Positions 26,033-34,284 of a DNA stretch of 64,000 nt are shown here, piece after piece. This DNA is from Streptomyces olivochromogenes. GTDB taxonomy: Bacteria > Actinomycetota > Actinomycetes > Streptomycetales > Streptomycetaceae. Both the position numbers and the translations under genes were made by a program. Below the pieces are notes generated by a model. It had not been told where the DNA came from and did no database searches. It saw nothing but the letters and a program-made list of their open reading frames with translations. Every line of letters begins with the position of its first letter. The stretch's first letter is position 1. The DNA lies in contig NZ_KQ948455.1 in assembly GCF_001514115.1 (NCBI RefSeq), forward strand, positions 110,709 through 174,708, in the 5' to 3' direction.

Positions 26033-27373
26033 ATGAGCCTGCGCAGCCGACTCTCCACCCCCGACGAGTCGGGCCCCGCCCGCGAGGACGGACACCTCGT
26101 CGCCGTCTACCGAGCCAAGCTCCTCGAGGAGATCGACCTCGCGGAGATGTCGAGCCTGGCGGCGGCCGAACGCCGGGTACGCCTAGAGCGCGTGCTCGGC
26201 CACATCATCAGCCGCGAGGGCCCGGTCCTGTCCTCCGCCGAGCGCTCCCAGCTGATCCGGCGGGTCGTCGACGAGGCCCTCGGCCTCGGCGTCCTCGAAC
26301 CGCTGCTCGCCGACGCGTCGATCACCGAGATCATGGTCAACGGGCCGGACTCCATCTTCGTGGAGCGGGCGGGACGGGTCGAACAGCTCCCTCTCCGTTT
26401 CGCCTCCCACGACCAGCTGATGCAGACCATCGAGCGCATCGTCTCCACGGTCAACCGACGCGTAGACGAGTCGAACCCCATGGTCGACGCCCGTCTCCCC
26501 ACCGGTGAGCGCGTCAACGTCATCATCCCGCCGCTCGCCCTCACCGGCCCCACCCTCACCATCCGCCGCTTCCCCCGCGTGTACACGCTGCCCGAACTCA
26601 TCGGCCTCGGCTCGCTCGACGAGCAGATGCTGATGCTGCTCGCGGCCTTCGTGCGGGCCCGCTTCAACGTCATCGTCAGCGGCGGCACCGGCAGCGGCAA
26701 GACGACCCTGCTCAACGCCCTCTCCGGCCTGATCCCGTCCCGCGAGCGCATCATCACCATCGAGGACTCGGCCGAACTCCAGCTCCAGCAGGAACACGTC
26801 ATCCGGCTGGAGTCCCGCCCCCCGAACGTCGAGGGCAAGGGCCACATCACCATCCGTGACCTGGTCCGCAACTCCCTCCGTATGCGGCCCGACCGCATCA
26901 TCGTCGGCGAGGTCCGCGGCGGCGAGACCCTCGACATGCTCCAGGCGATGTCGACCGGCCACGACGGGTCCCTGGCCACCGTCCACGCGAACTCCGCCGA
27001 GGACGCCCTCATGAGGCTCCAGACCCTCGGCTCGATGTCCGAGGTCCAGATCCCCTTCGAGGCGCTGAAGGACCAGATCAACTCGGCCGTGGACGTCGTC
27101 GTCCAGCTCACCCGCCACGCCGACGGCTCCCGCAAGGTCACCGAGATAGCCCTGGTCGTCTCGCACGGCCGCGATCAGTTCCGCGTCGTCCCCGTCACCC
27201 GCTTCGTCCCCCGCCCCGCGGGACCCGACCGTGTCGTACACGGCACTTTCGAGCACCTTCCGCTACCGCGCCAGGTCGCCGAGAAGCTGTACGTCGCGGG
27301 CGAACCGCTGCCGCCCGCGTTCGGCGTGGCCGAGGTCCTCGACGTACTCGACACGAGGCGGGCCATCGGATGA
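26033..27373 (+). CDS. tadA: TadA/CpaF secretion ATPase
   Basis: 446 residues. Hexameric type II/IV secretion ATPase of the CpaF class: N-terminal domain, then DARLPTGERVNVIIPPLALTG, Walker A GGTGSGKTTLLNAL (217-230), Asp/His box regions IITIEDSAELQLQQEHVI and MRPDRIIVGEVRGGETLDML, and STGHDGSLATVHANS. It powers Flp pilus assembly from the cytoplasmic face. Start ATG 26033 follows GGAAGGAGC. The stop overlaps a possible 18-codon ORF. Confidence 0.95.
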   Translation: MSLRSRLSTPDESGPAREDGHLVAVYRAKLLEEIDLAEMSSLAAAERRVRLERVLGHIISREGPVLSSAERSQLIRRVVDEALGLGVLEPLLADASITEIMVNGPDSIFVERAGRVEQLPLRFASHDQLMQTIERIVSTVNRRVDESNPMVDARLPTGERVNVIIPPLALTGPTLTIRRFPRVYTLPELIGLGSLDEQMLMLLAAFVRARFNVIVSGGTGSGKTTLLNALSGLIPSRERIITIEDSAELQLQQEHVIRLESRPPNVEGKGHITIRDLVRNSLRMRPDRIIVGEVRGGETLDMLQAMSTGHDGSLATVHANSAEDALMRLQTLGSMSEVQIPFEALKDQINSAVDVVVQLTRHADGSRKVTEIALVVSHGRDQFRVVPVTRFVPRPAGPDRVVHGTFEHLPLPRQVAEKLYVAGEPLPPAFGVAEVLDVLDTRRAIG

Positions 27374-27426
27374 GGACGGTGAACCCCGTGCGGATCGTGA
27401 ACCCTTTCTGGAGGTGTGAGCCATGA
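27370..27426 (+). CDS. Candidate 18-residue coupling ORF between tadA and tadB
   Basis: The frame MRTVNPVRIVNPFWRCEP starts at ATG 27370, overlapping the tadA stop as ATGA, and ends with TGA 27424-27426 overlapping the tadB ATG (27423), again as ATGA. It therefore bridges the 49-bp gap exactly. It contains two copies of GTGAACCC. TadB has its own GGAGG, so the ORF may be incidental. Confidence 0.35.
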   Translation: MRTVNPVRIVNPFWRCEP

Positions 27427-28364
27427 ACGACCCCGCCCTGCTCGCCCTCGGCGCGACGGTCCTGTGCGGCACCCTCGCCGTCGCGGGCGTCCACATGTAC
27501 GCCTCGGGCCGTGCCCAGCGCCAGGCCCTCGTCGACCGCCTCTCCGGCGGCGGCCCGCTGCGCACCGCGGCCGGCCGCGTACGCCGTTTCGCCGCGATCG
27601 ACCGCCGACTGCGCCGCACCCGCCTCGGCCGGACGATCCACCTGCGCCTGTCGGCGACGGGCCTGGACGTGACGGCGGGGGAGTTCGCCACGTACGTCAC
27701 CGCCGTCGTCGTCGCGATGTGGCTGATCGCCGCGTCGGTGCTGGCCCCCTTCTTCGGTCCGATCGCCGCCCTCGTGGGCGTGTGGAGCGCGGCCATCTTC
27801 CTCAACTGGCAGCGCCAGAAACGTATCGAGGCCTTCATCGCCCAACTCCCCGACGTGGCACGCCTGCTGGCCAACGCGACCGCCGCGGGACTGGCCCTGC
27901 GCACGGCACTGGCGATGGCGGCGGAGGAGCTCGAAGCGCCCGCGGGCGAAGAACTCGCGCACGTGGCGGACCAGTTGATGCTGGGCCGCACCATCGACGA
28001 CGCCCTCGGTGAACTCTCCGAGCGCCTCCCGTCCCGTGAGCTGATCGTCCTCGTCACGACCCTGGTCCTCGCCAACAAGGCGGGCGGCTCGGTCGTCAGC
28101 TCCCTGCGCAACCTCACCCACACCCTGGAGGACCGCAAGGAGACGCGCCGCGAGGTCCGCACCATGCTCTCCGAGGTCAACGCCACCGCCTTCACGGTCC
28201 CGATGCTCGGTCTGGGCTCGCTGCTCCTGATCAACTCCTCGAACGAGGGCGCGCTCGCCCGCGTCACCGGCTCCGGGCTCGGTCAGACCCTCGTCCTGGT
28301 CTCGCTCGGCCTGTACACCGTCGGCTTCTTCGTCATCCGCCGCCTCGGCAAGATCGAAGTCTGA
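27423..28364 (+). CDS. tadB: TadB-like pilus assembly membrane protein
   Basis: 313 residues. Membrane segments at the N-terminus, about 90-125 and the C-terminus flank a type II secretion F (T2SSF) domain (RIEAFIAQLPDVARLLANAT, LALRTALAMAAEELEAPAGE, DALGELSERLPSRELIVLVT). It forms the inner-membrane platform with TadC. Start ATG 27423, with GGAGG 8 bp upstream. Confidence 0.9.
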   Translation: MNDPALLALGATVLCGTLAVAGVHMYASGRAQRQALVDRLSGGGPLRTAAGRVRRFAAIDRRLRRTRLGRTIHLRLSATGLDVTAGEFATYVTAVVVAMWLIAASVLAPFFGPIAALVGVWSAAIFLNWQRQKRIEAFIAQLPDVARLLANATAAGLALRTALAMAAEELEAPAGEELAHVADQLMLGRTIDDALGELSERLPSRELIVLVTTLVLANKAGGSVVSSLRNLTHTLEDRKETRREVRTMLSEVNATAFTVPMLGLGSLLLINSSNEGALARVTGSGLGQTLVLVSLGLYTVGFFVIRRLGKIEV

Positions 28365-28380
28365 GAGAGGAGGGGTCACG

Positions 28381-29271
28381 TTGCTCGCGCTGCTGCTCGC
28401 CCTCCTGACGGCCGGGGCCGTCGCGGGCGCCCTGCTGGGCATCCGCATGATCCGCGCCGACGCCAAACTCCCGAGCGACCTCGCGCTCGCCCTGGAGGTC
28501 GGCGGAACCCGTGTCTCCACGGCCGAGTCCGCCGTCGACCGCCTCGGCATGCGCTTCGCGCCGACGGTCCTGCGCCTGATGGGCCCCCGCCGTGTCGAGG
28601 CCAAACGCCGCCGCATCGACATGGCGGGCAACCCCGGCGGCCTGACCCTCAGCCGCTACGCCGCCCGCCGCGCGGTGTACGGCGTCTTCGGCGTCGTACT
28701 CGGCCTCGTCTTCCTCTCCAACGGCCAACTTCTCTTCGCCGTCCTCACCCTGGCCTTCGGGCTCGTCGCCGCCGACGCCCTCATCTGGCAGGCCGTCCGC
28801 GAACGCAAGGAGGTCATCGACCGCACACTCCCCGACTTCCTCGACGTCCTCGCGGTCGTGGTCTCGGCGGGCCTCGGCTTCCGCCAGGCGCTGGACCGGG
28901 TCGCGGAGAAGTACGAGGGCCCCTGGGCGGACGAACTGCGCATCACGCTGCGCCAGATGGACATGGGCGTCAGCCGCCGCCAGGCCTTCGACGAACTGCG
29001 CAAGCGCAACTCCTCCGAGCAGGTCGCCCAGTTCGTCTCGGCGCTCCAACAGGGCGAGGAGCTGGGTTCCCCCATCGCCGAGACCCTCATCCAGCTCGCC
29101 ACGGACATGCGCCGCACGGACGCCCAGAACGCCCGCCGCCGCGCCGCCAAGACCATCCCCAAGGCGACGATGGTGACCCTCGTCTTCATGCTCCCGGCGA
29201 CGATGATCCTGATCGCCACGGGCATGTTCCTGGGGTCGGGGACGAACTTCGGTTCGATCCTGGGCCGCTGA
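28381..29271 (+). CDS. tadC: TadC-like pilus assembly membrane protein
   Basis: 296 residues from TTG 28381, with GAGGAGGGG upstream. It has an N-terminal helix, two central helices and a C-terminal helix (KATMVTLVFMLPATMILIAT), plus a T2SSF domain (IDRTLPDFLDVLAVVVSAGL, GFRQALDRVAEKYEGPWADE, GEELGSPIAETLIQLATDMR). Partner of TadB. Its TGA shares one base with the ATG of the kinase gene, tying the signalling pair to the pilus operon. Confidence 0.9.
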   Translation: MLALLLALLTAGAVAGALLGIRMIRADAKLPSDLALALEVGGTRVSTAESAVDRLGMRFAPTVLRLMGPRRVEAKRRRIDMAGNPGGLTLSRYAARRAVYGVFGVVLGLVFLSNGQLLFAVLTLAFGLVAADALIWQAVRERKEVIDRTLPDFLDVLAVVVSAGLGFRQALDRVAEKYEGPWADELRITLRQMDMGVSRRQAFDELRKRNSSEQVAQFVSALQQGEELGSPIAETLIQLATDMRRTDAQNARRRAAKTIPKATMVTLVFMLPATMILIATGMFLGSGTNFGSILGR

Positions 29272-30695
29272 TGACCAGCCGCCGTACCCCCCTGCCGAGG
29301 CCGTCACCGCCCTGGACGCTCCCTCAGTGGCTGTCACAGCCCCCGCCGTGGCTGACCCGGCTGTGGGCACGGCGGCACCTGGCGAGCACCGAGGACGGCT
29401 ATCTGGCCGACGACGCCCCGGCCCCTGGAAGCGTCCGCCTCCAGCTCAACGCACTCCAGGCACTGTGCCGCCAGGCCTTCGGCGTCCGCCTCGCCGCGAT
29501 CGCGATCGGCGCCCCCTTCGCGATGACCAACGCCGTGAACGGCCCGCCCCGCTACACGGTCCTGGTCGCCGCCGTCCTCGGCGTCATGGGCTCGTACGCC
29601 ATGCTCAGGGACTGGGAGCGGTTCGGCCCCCGCCTCCTCGCGCACCCCGGCCTCATGGCCGTGGACCTGACCTTCGGCGCGGTCCTGCTCCTGACGGCGT
29701 CCCCCGCGTCCCCGCTCGCGTACGCGACGGTCTGCACCCCGCTTCTGGCAGGCCTGCTGTACGGCTGGCGCGGCTCGGGCATCTTCACCGGCCTGCAACT
29801 GATCGTGCTGGTGACGGTGTACAGGGCCTGGCAACACCACCCGGGGGCCGGCGCCAGCACCCTCCTCGTCGCGGGCTTCTGCGTCGGCGCCGGCATCATC
29901 GGCGTCACCCTGCGAAACCTGATGTTCCGCTTCGGTACGGCGAGCCAGGCGCTGTCGGAGGCGAACTCCCGCCTGGCCGTCGCCGAGGCGGTGGAGTCCG
30001 AACGGGCCCGTCTGGCCCGCGAGATGCACGACTCGGTCGCGAAGACCCTGCACGGCCTGGCCCTGGCGGCCGAGGCCCTCGCCGCCTCTGCCGCCGCCGG
30101 GGACGCGGACCCGCACACGCTGGGGCGGCAGGCGACGATGGTCGCGGGCGCGGCCCGCCGGGCGGCCGCGGAGTCCCGCGACCTCCTCTCCGACCTGCGC
30201 CGCCACACGGACCTCACGAGTGCGAACACGGACGTCCTGTCCGAACTCGACTCTCGGGTCCGGTCCTTCGAGTCCCGCACCCACCTCCCCACGTCGCTCC
30301 ACCTCCGCGGCGAGCGCCCGATCCTCCCGTACGCCACCGCCCACCACGTCCTGGCGATCGTGTCCGAGGCGCTGGAGAACGCGCACCGCCACGCGGACGC
30401 GACGCGGGTGACGGTGGAACTGGACGTGTCGGAAGCCGAGTGCGCCGTACGCGTACGGGACGACGGAGTCGGTCTGCCCCCACCCGTCGCCCTCGACGAC
30501 CTGACCCTCGACGACCTGACCAGATCCGGCCACTTCGGTCTGCTCGGCATGGCGGAGCGAGCCGCGTCGCTGGGCGGCCGTATCGACCTGAACCGTTCCC
30601 CGCAAGGAGGCGCGGAGATCCACCTGACCCTCCCGCGATCCTCCGCCGTCCCCCACCGTCCCCCCACCCCCCAAGAGGAGGCCGCACATGCCTGA
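29271..30695 (+). CDS. Sensor histidine kinase in the tad operon (NarL-partner class)
   Basis: 474 residues. About five or six membrane segments at 70-215 carry no large sensor domain. HisKA_3 has the phospho-acceptor His253 (REMHDSVAKTLHGLAL), followed by a HATPase domain (VSEALENAHRHADATRVTVE, VRDDGVGLPPP, GHFGLLGMAERAASLGGRID). It would phosphorylate the adjacent response regulator. The start overlaps the tadC stop by one base and its stop overlaps the next gene by 8 bp, so both sit within the pilus operon. Confidence 0.9.
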   Translation: MTSRRTPLPRPSPPWTLPQWLSQPPPWLTRLWARRHLASTEDGYLADDAPAPGSVRLQLNALQALCRQAFGVRLAAIAIGAPFAMTNAVNGPPRYTVLVAAVLGVMGSYAMLRDWERFGPRLLAHPGLMAVDLTFGAVLLLTASPASPLAYATVCTPLLAGLLYGWRGSGIFTGLQLIVLVTVYRAWQHHPGAGASTLLVAGFCVGAGIIGVTLRNLMFRFGTASQALSEANSRLAVAEAVESERARLAREMHDSVAKTLHGLALAAEALAASAAAGDADPHTLGRQATMVAGAARRAAAESRDLLSDLRRHTDLTSANTDVLSELDSRVRSFESRTHLPTSLHLRGERPILPYATAHHVLAIVSEALENAHRHADATRVTVELDVSEAECAVRVRDDGVGLPPPVALDDLTLDDLTRSGHFGLLGMAERAASLGGRIDLNRSPQGGAEIHLTLPRSSAVPHRPPTPQEEAAHA

Positions 30696-31419
30696 CCAGG
30701 CACTTCCCGGCCCGAACCTCCATGTACTCGTGGCCGACGACAACCCGGTCGTCCGGGCCGGCCTGGCCGCGCTGCTCGACGGCCACCCGGACCTCGAGGT
30801 CGTCGCGCAGGCGGCCGACGGGGAGGAGGCCATCGCGGCCGCCACCCGACTGCGCCCGGACGTCGTCCTCCTCGACGTCCGCATGCCCGGCACGGACGGC
30901 CTGACGGCCCTTCCCGCCCTCTCCCTGCTCGCCCCCGTGATGATGCTGACCTACAGCCGCGAACCCGAGGTCGTGGCCGAGGCGTTGCGGCGGGGCGCGG
31001 TCGGCTATCTCGTCCACGGCGAGTTCACGGCCGCCGAACTGATCTCCGCCGTACGGGAGGTACGGGACGCGAGGGCGACTGTCCCGGATTCACTCGGTGT
31101 TTCGTACGAACCGAACGATTCCTCTTCGCATCTGCAACCGCTTGTGGCACAGTCGTCGAAGGCCCGGTCCGGCTTCGCGGCGAGGCTCCACCGCCGCGTG
31201 CCCAACCGGCTCAACTTCGGCCTGAGTTCACGGGAGGTGGAGGTCATGGATCTCATCGCGTCCGGCATGAGCAATCAGCAGATCGCCGCCGCCTGCTTCA
31301 TCAGCGAGAAGACCGTCAAGAACCACATCAACCGCATCTTCGCAAAGCTGCACAGTTCCTCGCGCAGCGAAGCGATCGCCCACTGGCTGGGCACGGCACG
31401 TGAGGGGTGGAGCCGATGA
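30688..31419 (+). CDS. LuxR/NarL-family response regulator in the tad operon
   Basis: 243 residues. The receiver domain has Asp18/Asp19 and phospho-acceptor Asp63 (VVLLDVRMPG); Thr88 is the switch Thr. At the end of beta-5, where receivers have a conserved Lys, the sequence is GYLVHGEF, so His110 takes its place. A linker of about 55 residues leads to a LuxR HTH (LSSREVEVMDLIASGMSNQQ, EKTVKNHINRIFAKLHSSSR). It likely controls the pilus genes or a wider regulon. Confidence 0.9.
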   Translation: MPDQALPGPNLHVLVADDNPVVRAGLAALLDGHPDLEVVAQAADGEEAIAAATRLRPDVVLLDVRMPGTDGLTALPALSLLAPVMMLTYSREPEVVAEALRRGAVGYLVHGEFTAAELISAVREVRDARATVPDSLGVSYEPNDSSSHLQPLVAQSSKARSGFAARLHRRVPNRLNFGLSSREVEVMDLIASGMSNQQIAAACFISEKTVKNHINRIFAKLHSSSRSEAIAHWLGTAREGWSR

Positions 31420-31524
31420 CTCCACCAACGGGAAGTTGGGCCCCTGGGCCCACCCGGAGTAGGCGCGGTCTCACGTACGGTGCTCGGGTCGGTAGTGGTG
31501 GCGTCGGGTGGGAGGACAGGGGCC

Positions 31525-31770
31525 ATGGTGACGAGGGACTGGACGCTGAGGGTGGGGGTCCGGGTGGAGCGCGCTCTGCAGGACTGGACGGAGACGGTTT
31601 CCACCCGGATGCGCGGACGCGGGCGGGATGCCGGGGCCGGGTTTGTGGAGTACGCGGGCCTGATGATTCTGATCGCGGGGATCTACACCCTCATCGATCA
31701 GCTCGGCCTGAACGGAAAGATTTCGCAGGCGATCGGCAACGCAGTGAACAGGGTCATCGGCGGAGCTTGA
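31525..31770 (+). CDS. flp: Flp-type major pilin
   Basis: 81 residues. A 37-residue leader, basic and Arg-rich at its end (MRGRGRDAG), precedes the Flp motif: cleavage is expected after Gly37, giving AGFVEY with Glu42 (+5) and Tyr43 (+6), then the hydrophobic stretch AGLMILIAGIYTLIDQLG. The mature pilin would be about 44 residues, the usual size for Flp. The leader is longer than the usual 20-30 residues. Start ATG 31525 has GGAGG 9 bp upstream. It is overlapped at its 3' end by the TadG-like gene (TTGA). Confidence 0.82.
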   Translation: MVTRDWTLRVGVRVERALQDWTETVSTRMRGRGRDAGAGFVEYAGLMILIAGIYTLIDQLGLNGKISQAIGNAVNRVIGGA

Positions 31771-32372
31771 TCGGCGGCCCACCGCACAGCGACCGAGGGC
31801 AGACTCTCCCCATCTACATCTGGATGACGGGGATTCTGCTCTTCGCCGCGATCGCCTTCTTCGTGTTCGCCCAAGCAGCGTCCGCCCGGAATGGAGCTCA
31901 ATCCGCGGCGGACGCTGCGGCGTTGGCGGCCGCACGGGACTCCCGCGACGAGCTGATGACAGGCTTGGCGGGGGCCGTGGGCACAAATGACCACTGGCTG
32001 GACTGGCTCAAGGGCAACCTGTTCAAGGGCACCGGAGCCGCGGGTGCGGCCGATCGGCTGGCCGCCGAGAACGACTCGACGGTGCGGGGGTTTGCCGATA
32101 AGACCGTGAACGGATTTCCGGGCTACTGGGTGGAAATCAAGACCCAGTACACGGTTGGCAAGTCGATCATTCCCGGCACGGAGGACAAGCAAGCGACGGC
32201 CCATGCCACCGCTGTCATCCAGCCGCGCTGCGACTTCGATCCGGCCGCGGATCCCAAGAAGCCCGTCGAACTGAACTGCGACGGACAGATCGTCAACATC
32301 GACCCCGGAAAGTTCGATCCGGTCGACCTTCCGGACCCGTCCGTGCTGTTCTCTGTGCATCTGGCCGAGTGA
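31767..32372 (+). CDS. TadG-like pilus-associated membrane protein
   Basis: About 201 residues from a probable TTG at 31767 overlapping the flp stop; no better start exists before the membrane helix. N-terminal GPPHSDRGQTLPIYIWMTG and the helix ILLFAAIAFFVFAQAA are followed by the characteristic NGAQSAADAAALAAARDSRD of TadG/TadE-like proteins. The ectodomain has two Cys (PRCDFD, LNCDG). It is probably a surface or envelope component of the Flp system. Confidence 0.75.
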   Translation: MIGGPPHSDRGQTLPIYIWMTGILLFAAIAFFVFAQAASARNGAQSAADAAALAAARDSRDELMTGLAGAVGTNDHWLDWLKGNLFKGTGAAGAADRLAAENDSTVRGFADKTVNGFPGYWVEIKTQYTVGKSIIPGTEDKQATAHATAVIQPRCDFDPAADPKKPVELNCDGQIVNIDPGKFDPVDLPDPSVLFSVHLAE

Positions 32373-32387
32373 GAGGAAGCCGTACCG

Positions 32388-32978
32388 ATGGATCTCCGGC
32401 ACACCATGAAGGGCCGCAGGGCGCTGAGCGCGCTGGCGATCACGGCTGGGTTGTTCCTCACGGTGGCCGGTTGTGGAGGGGGCGGAGACGCCAAGTCCGG
32501 CAACCAGGCGTCGACTTCATCCCCTACCCGGAACAGCGGTGACGGCAAGGCGAAGGAAAGCGGCTCACCCGCCGTGAATCAAGCGATCGCCGAAGTGAAG
32601 AGCAACGGCCTCACGCTGACGATCACATCGGCCAAGCGCGACCAGGGCGGGTTCGTCACTGTCAACGGCACGGTCACCAACGGCACCTCCGGCATCTGGA
32701 TCGGCGCCGAATGGATCAGCGACGAGACCGAGCTGAAGAGCAACGGCGGATCCCTGGCCGGTGCCAGTCTGGTCGACGAGAAGGGCAAGAAGAAGTACCT
32801 CATCCTCCGGGACACCGAAGGGCACTGCCTCTGCACGAAGTTCCAGGGCGGTGTCTCCCAGGGTGCCACCGTCGACTGGTTCGCCCAGTTCCCGGCGCCG
32901 CCCGCCGGGACGACGAGCGTGCAGTTCCAGGTACCGACCATGCCCCCGGCCACCCTCACACTCTCCGACGGCGAGTGA
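32388..32978 (+). CDS. Putative lipoprotein
   Basis: 196 residues. Signal peptide with lipobox LTVAGC (Cys at residue 29), then a Gly/Ser-rich tether and an immunoglobulin-like beta domain (GLTLTITSAKRDQGGFVTVN, GTVTNGTSGIWIGAEWI, TVDWFAQFPAPPAGTTSVQF) with a CLC pair. The start has GAGGAAG upstream. It lies 15 bp after the TadG-like gene and 3 bp before the OmpA gene, so it is part of the same transcript. Possibly an envelope anchor for the pilus; function inferred from position only. Confidence 0.75.
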   Translation: MDLRHTMKGRRALSALAITAGLFLTVAGCGGGGDAKSGNQASTSSPTRNSGDGKAKESGSPAVNQAIAEVKSNGLTLTITSAKRDQGGFVTVNGTVTNGTSGIWIGAEWISDETELKSNGGSLAGASLVDEKGKKKYLILRDTEGHCLCTKFQGGVSQGATVDWFAQFPAPPAGTTSVQFQVPTMPPATLTLSDGE

Positions 32979-32981
32979 CCC

Positions 32982-33638
32982 ATGGCCCTGACCTCCCGCA
33001 CCGTGGCCACCATGTTCACGACCTTCGCCGTCCTGAGCACTCTGACTCTCAGCGGTACCCAGGCGTACGCGGACGACGGGAACCCCAGCGCACCTCCGGG
33101 CAGTCTGACCACCTCCCCACCCCCCACCGTCGACCCCACCAGCCCCGGCCTGAAGCTCGCCGACGGCGCCACGCTCGCGCCGGCCAAGGTGTTGGACATC
33201 AAGTCGGTCGTCGAGGACCTCGGGGGTGAGGAGCGGCGGGAGGACACGAACTCGGACGTGACGTTCGCGTTGCAGGCCGAGGTGCTGTTCCCCAAGGACA
33301 GTTCGAAGCTGAACCCCGACGCCCGTTCCCGTATCCAGGCGATCGCGGACGAGATCAAGAACCAGAAAGCGACGACGGTCAGGGTGTTCGGGTTCACCGA
33401 CAACCTCGGCTCGTACGCCCACGGCCTGGTCCTCTCCAAGAAGCGCGCGGAGATCGTCCACGACGAACTGGCGGCGGCGCTCGGCTCGACGGACGTCACC
33501 TTCGAGGTGCGCGGCTACAGCGAGGACTACCCGATCGCGGACAACACCTCGGAGGAGGGTCGCCGGAAGAACCGCCGGGTGGAGGTGACGTTCCCACGCG
33601 ACTCCGCGAACAGCAGCTCCTCGGGAGCCCAGAGCTGA
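32982..33638 (+). CDS. Secreted OmpA-family peptidoglycan-binding protein
   Basis: 218 residues with a signal peptide (to about residue 30, QAYAD), a Pro/Thr linker and an OmpA C-terminal-like domain (DVTFALQAEVLFPKDSSKLN, VRVFGFTDNLGSYAHGLVLS, KKRAEIVHDEL, RKNRRVEVTF). The domain binds peptidoglycan in Gram-negatives; here it would hold the wall. In the gene order it closes the tad cluster, which makes it a candidate wall anchor for the pilus. Confidence 0.83.
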   Translation: MALTSRTVATMFTTFAVLSTLTLSGTQAYADDGNPSAPPGSLTTSPPPTVDPTSPGLKLADGATLAPAKVLDIKSVVEDLGGEERREDTNSDVTFALQAEVLFPKDSSKLNPDARSRIQAIADEIKNQKATTVRVFGFTDNLGSYAHGLVLSKKRAEIVHDELAAALGSTDVTFEVRGYSEDYPIADNTSEEGRRKNRRVEVTFPRDSANSSSSGAQS

Positions 33639-33650
33639 GAACCTGGTGAC

Positions 33651-34244
33651 ATGAGAAGAATCGTCCTGATGATGTCGGTGTCCCTGGACGGATTCATCGA
33701 GGGACCGAACCGCGAGATCGACTGGCATCGCGTCGACGCGGAGCTGCACCGCCACTTCAACGAGGAGATCAGGAAGTTCGGCGGCCTGCTGGACGGCCGC
33801 GTGACGCACGAGCTGATGGCCGGGTTCTGGCCGACGGCCGATCAGGATCCGGACAGTACGGCCGAGGTGGTCGAGTTCGCGGGGATCTGGCGGGACATCC
33901 CCAAGTACGTGTACTCGCGGACGCTGGAGCGGGCCGACTGGAACACCACGATCGTCCGGGACGTCGTACCGGACGAGGTCAGGGCGCTCAAGGAACAGCC
34001 CGGCGGGGACCTCGGCCTCGGTGGCGCCGACCTCGCGGCGGCGTTCCTGCGGCACGACCTGGTCGACGAGTTCCGGGTGTACGTCCATCCGGTGCTGATC
34101 GGCCGCGGCAAACCCCTCTTCCCGGAGTCGCACACCCCGACCGATCTCCGGCTCGCCGAGTCGAGGATCTTCGGCAACGGGGTCGTACTCCTGCGCTACG
34201 AACGCGACAGCACCGCCCCCGCCCCCGCCTCCGCCGAGGCGTAA
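33651..34244 (+). CDS. Dihydrofolate reductase-like (RibD C-terminal) protein
   Basis: 197 residues (MRRIVLMMSVSLDGFIEGPN, DGRVTHELMAGFWPTADQDP, DLGLGGADLAAAFLRHDLVD, VHPVLIGRGKPLFPE). RibD_C/DHFR-like fold, reductase of unknown substrate. It starts 12 bp after the OmpA gene, but the content differs, so co-transcription may be read-through. Confidence 0.85.
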   Translation: MRRIVLMMSVSLDGFIEGPNREIDWHRVDAELHRHFNEEIRKFGGLLDGRVTHELMAGFWPTADQDPDSTAEVVEFAGIWRDIPKYVYSRTLERADWNTTIVRDVVPDEVRALKEQPGGDLGLGGADLAAAFLRHDLVDEFRVYVHPVLIGRGKPLFPESHTPTDLRLAESRIFGNGVVLLRYERDSTAPAPASAEA

Positions 34245-34284
34245 AGGTGTTGTCCGCGTGCCGGGGCATCGGTAGGAAGGCTCC

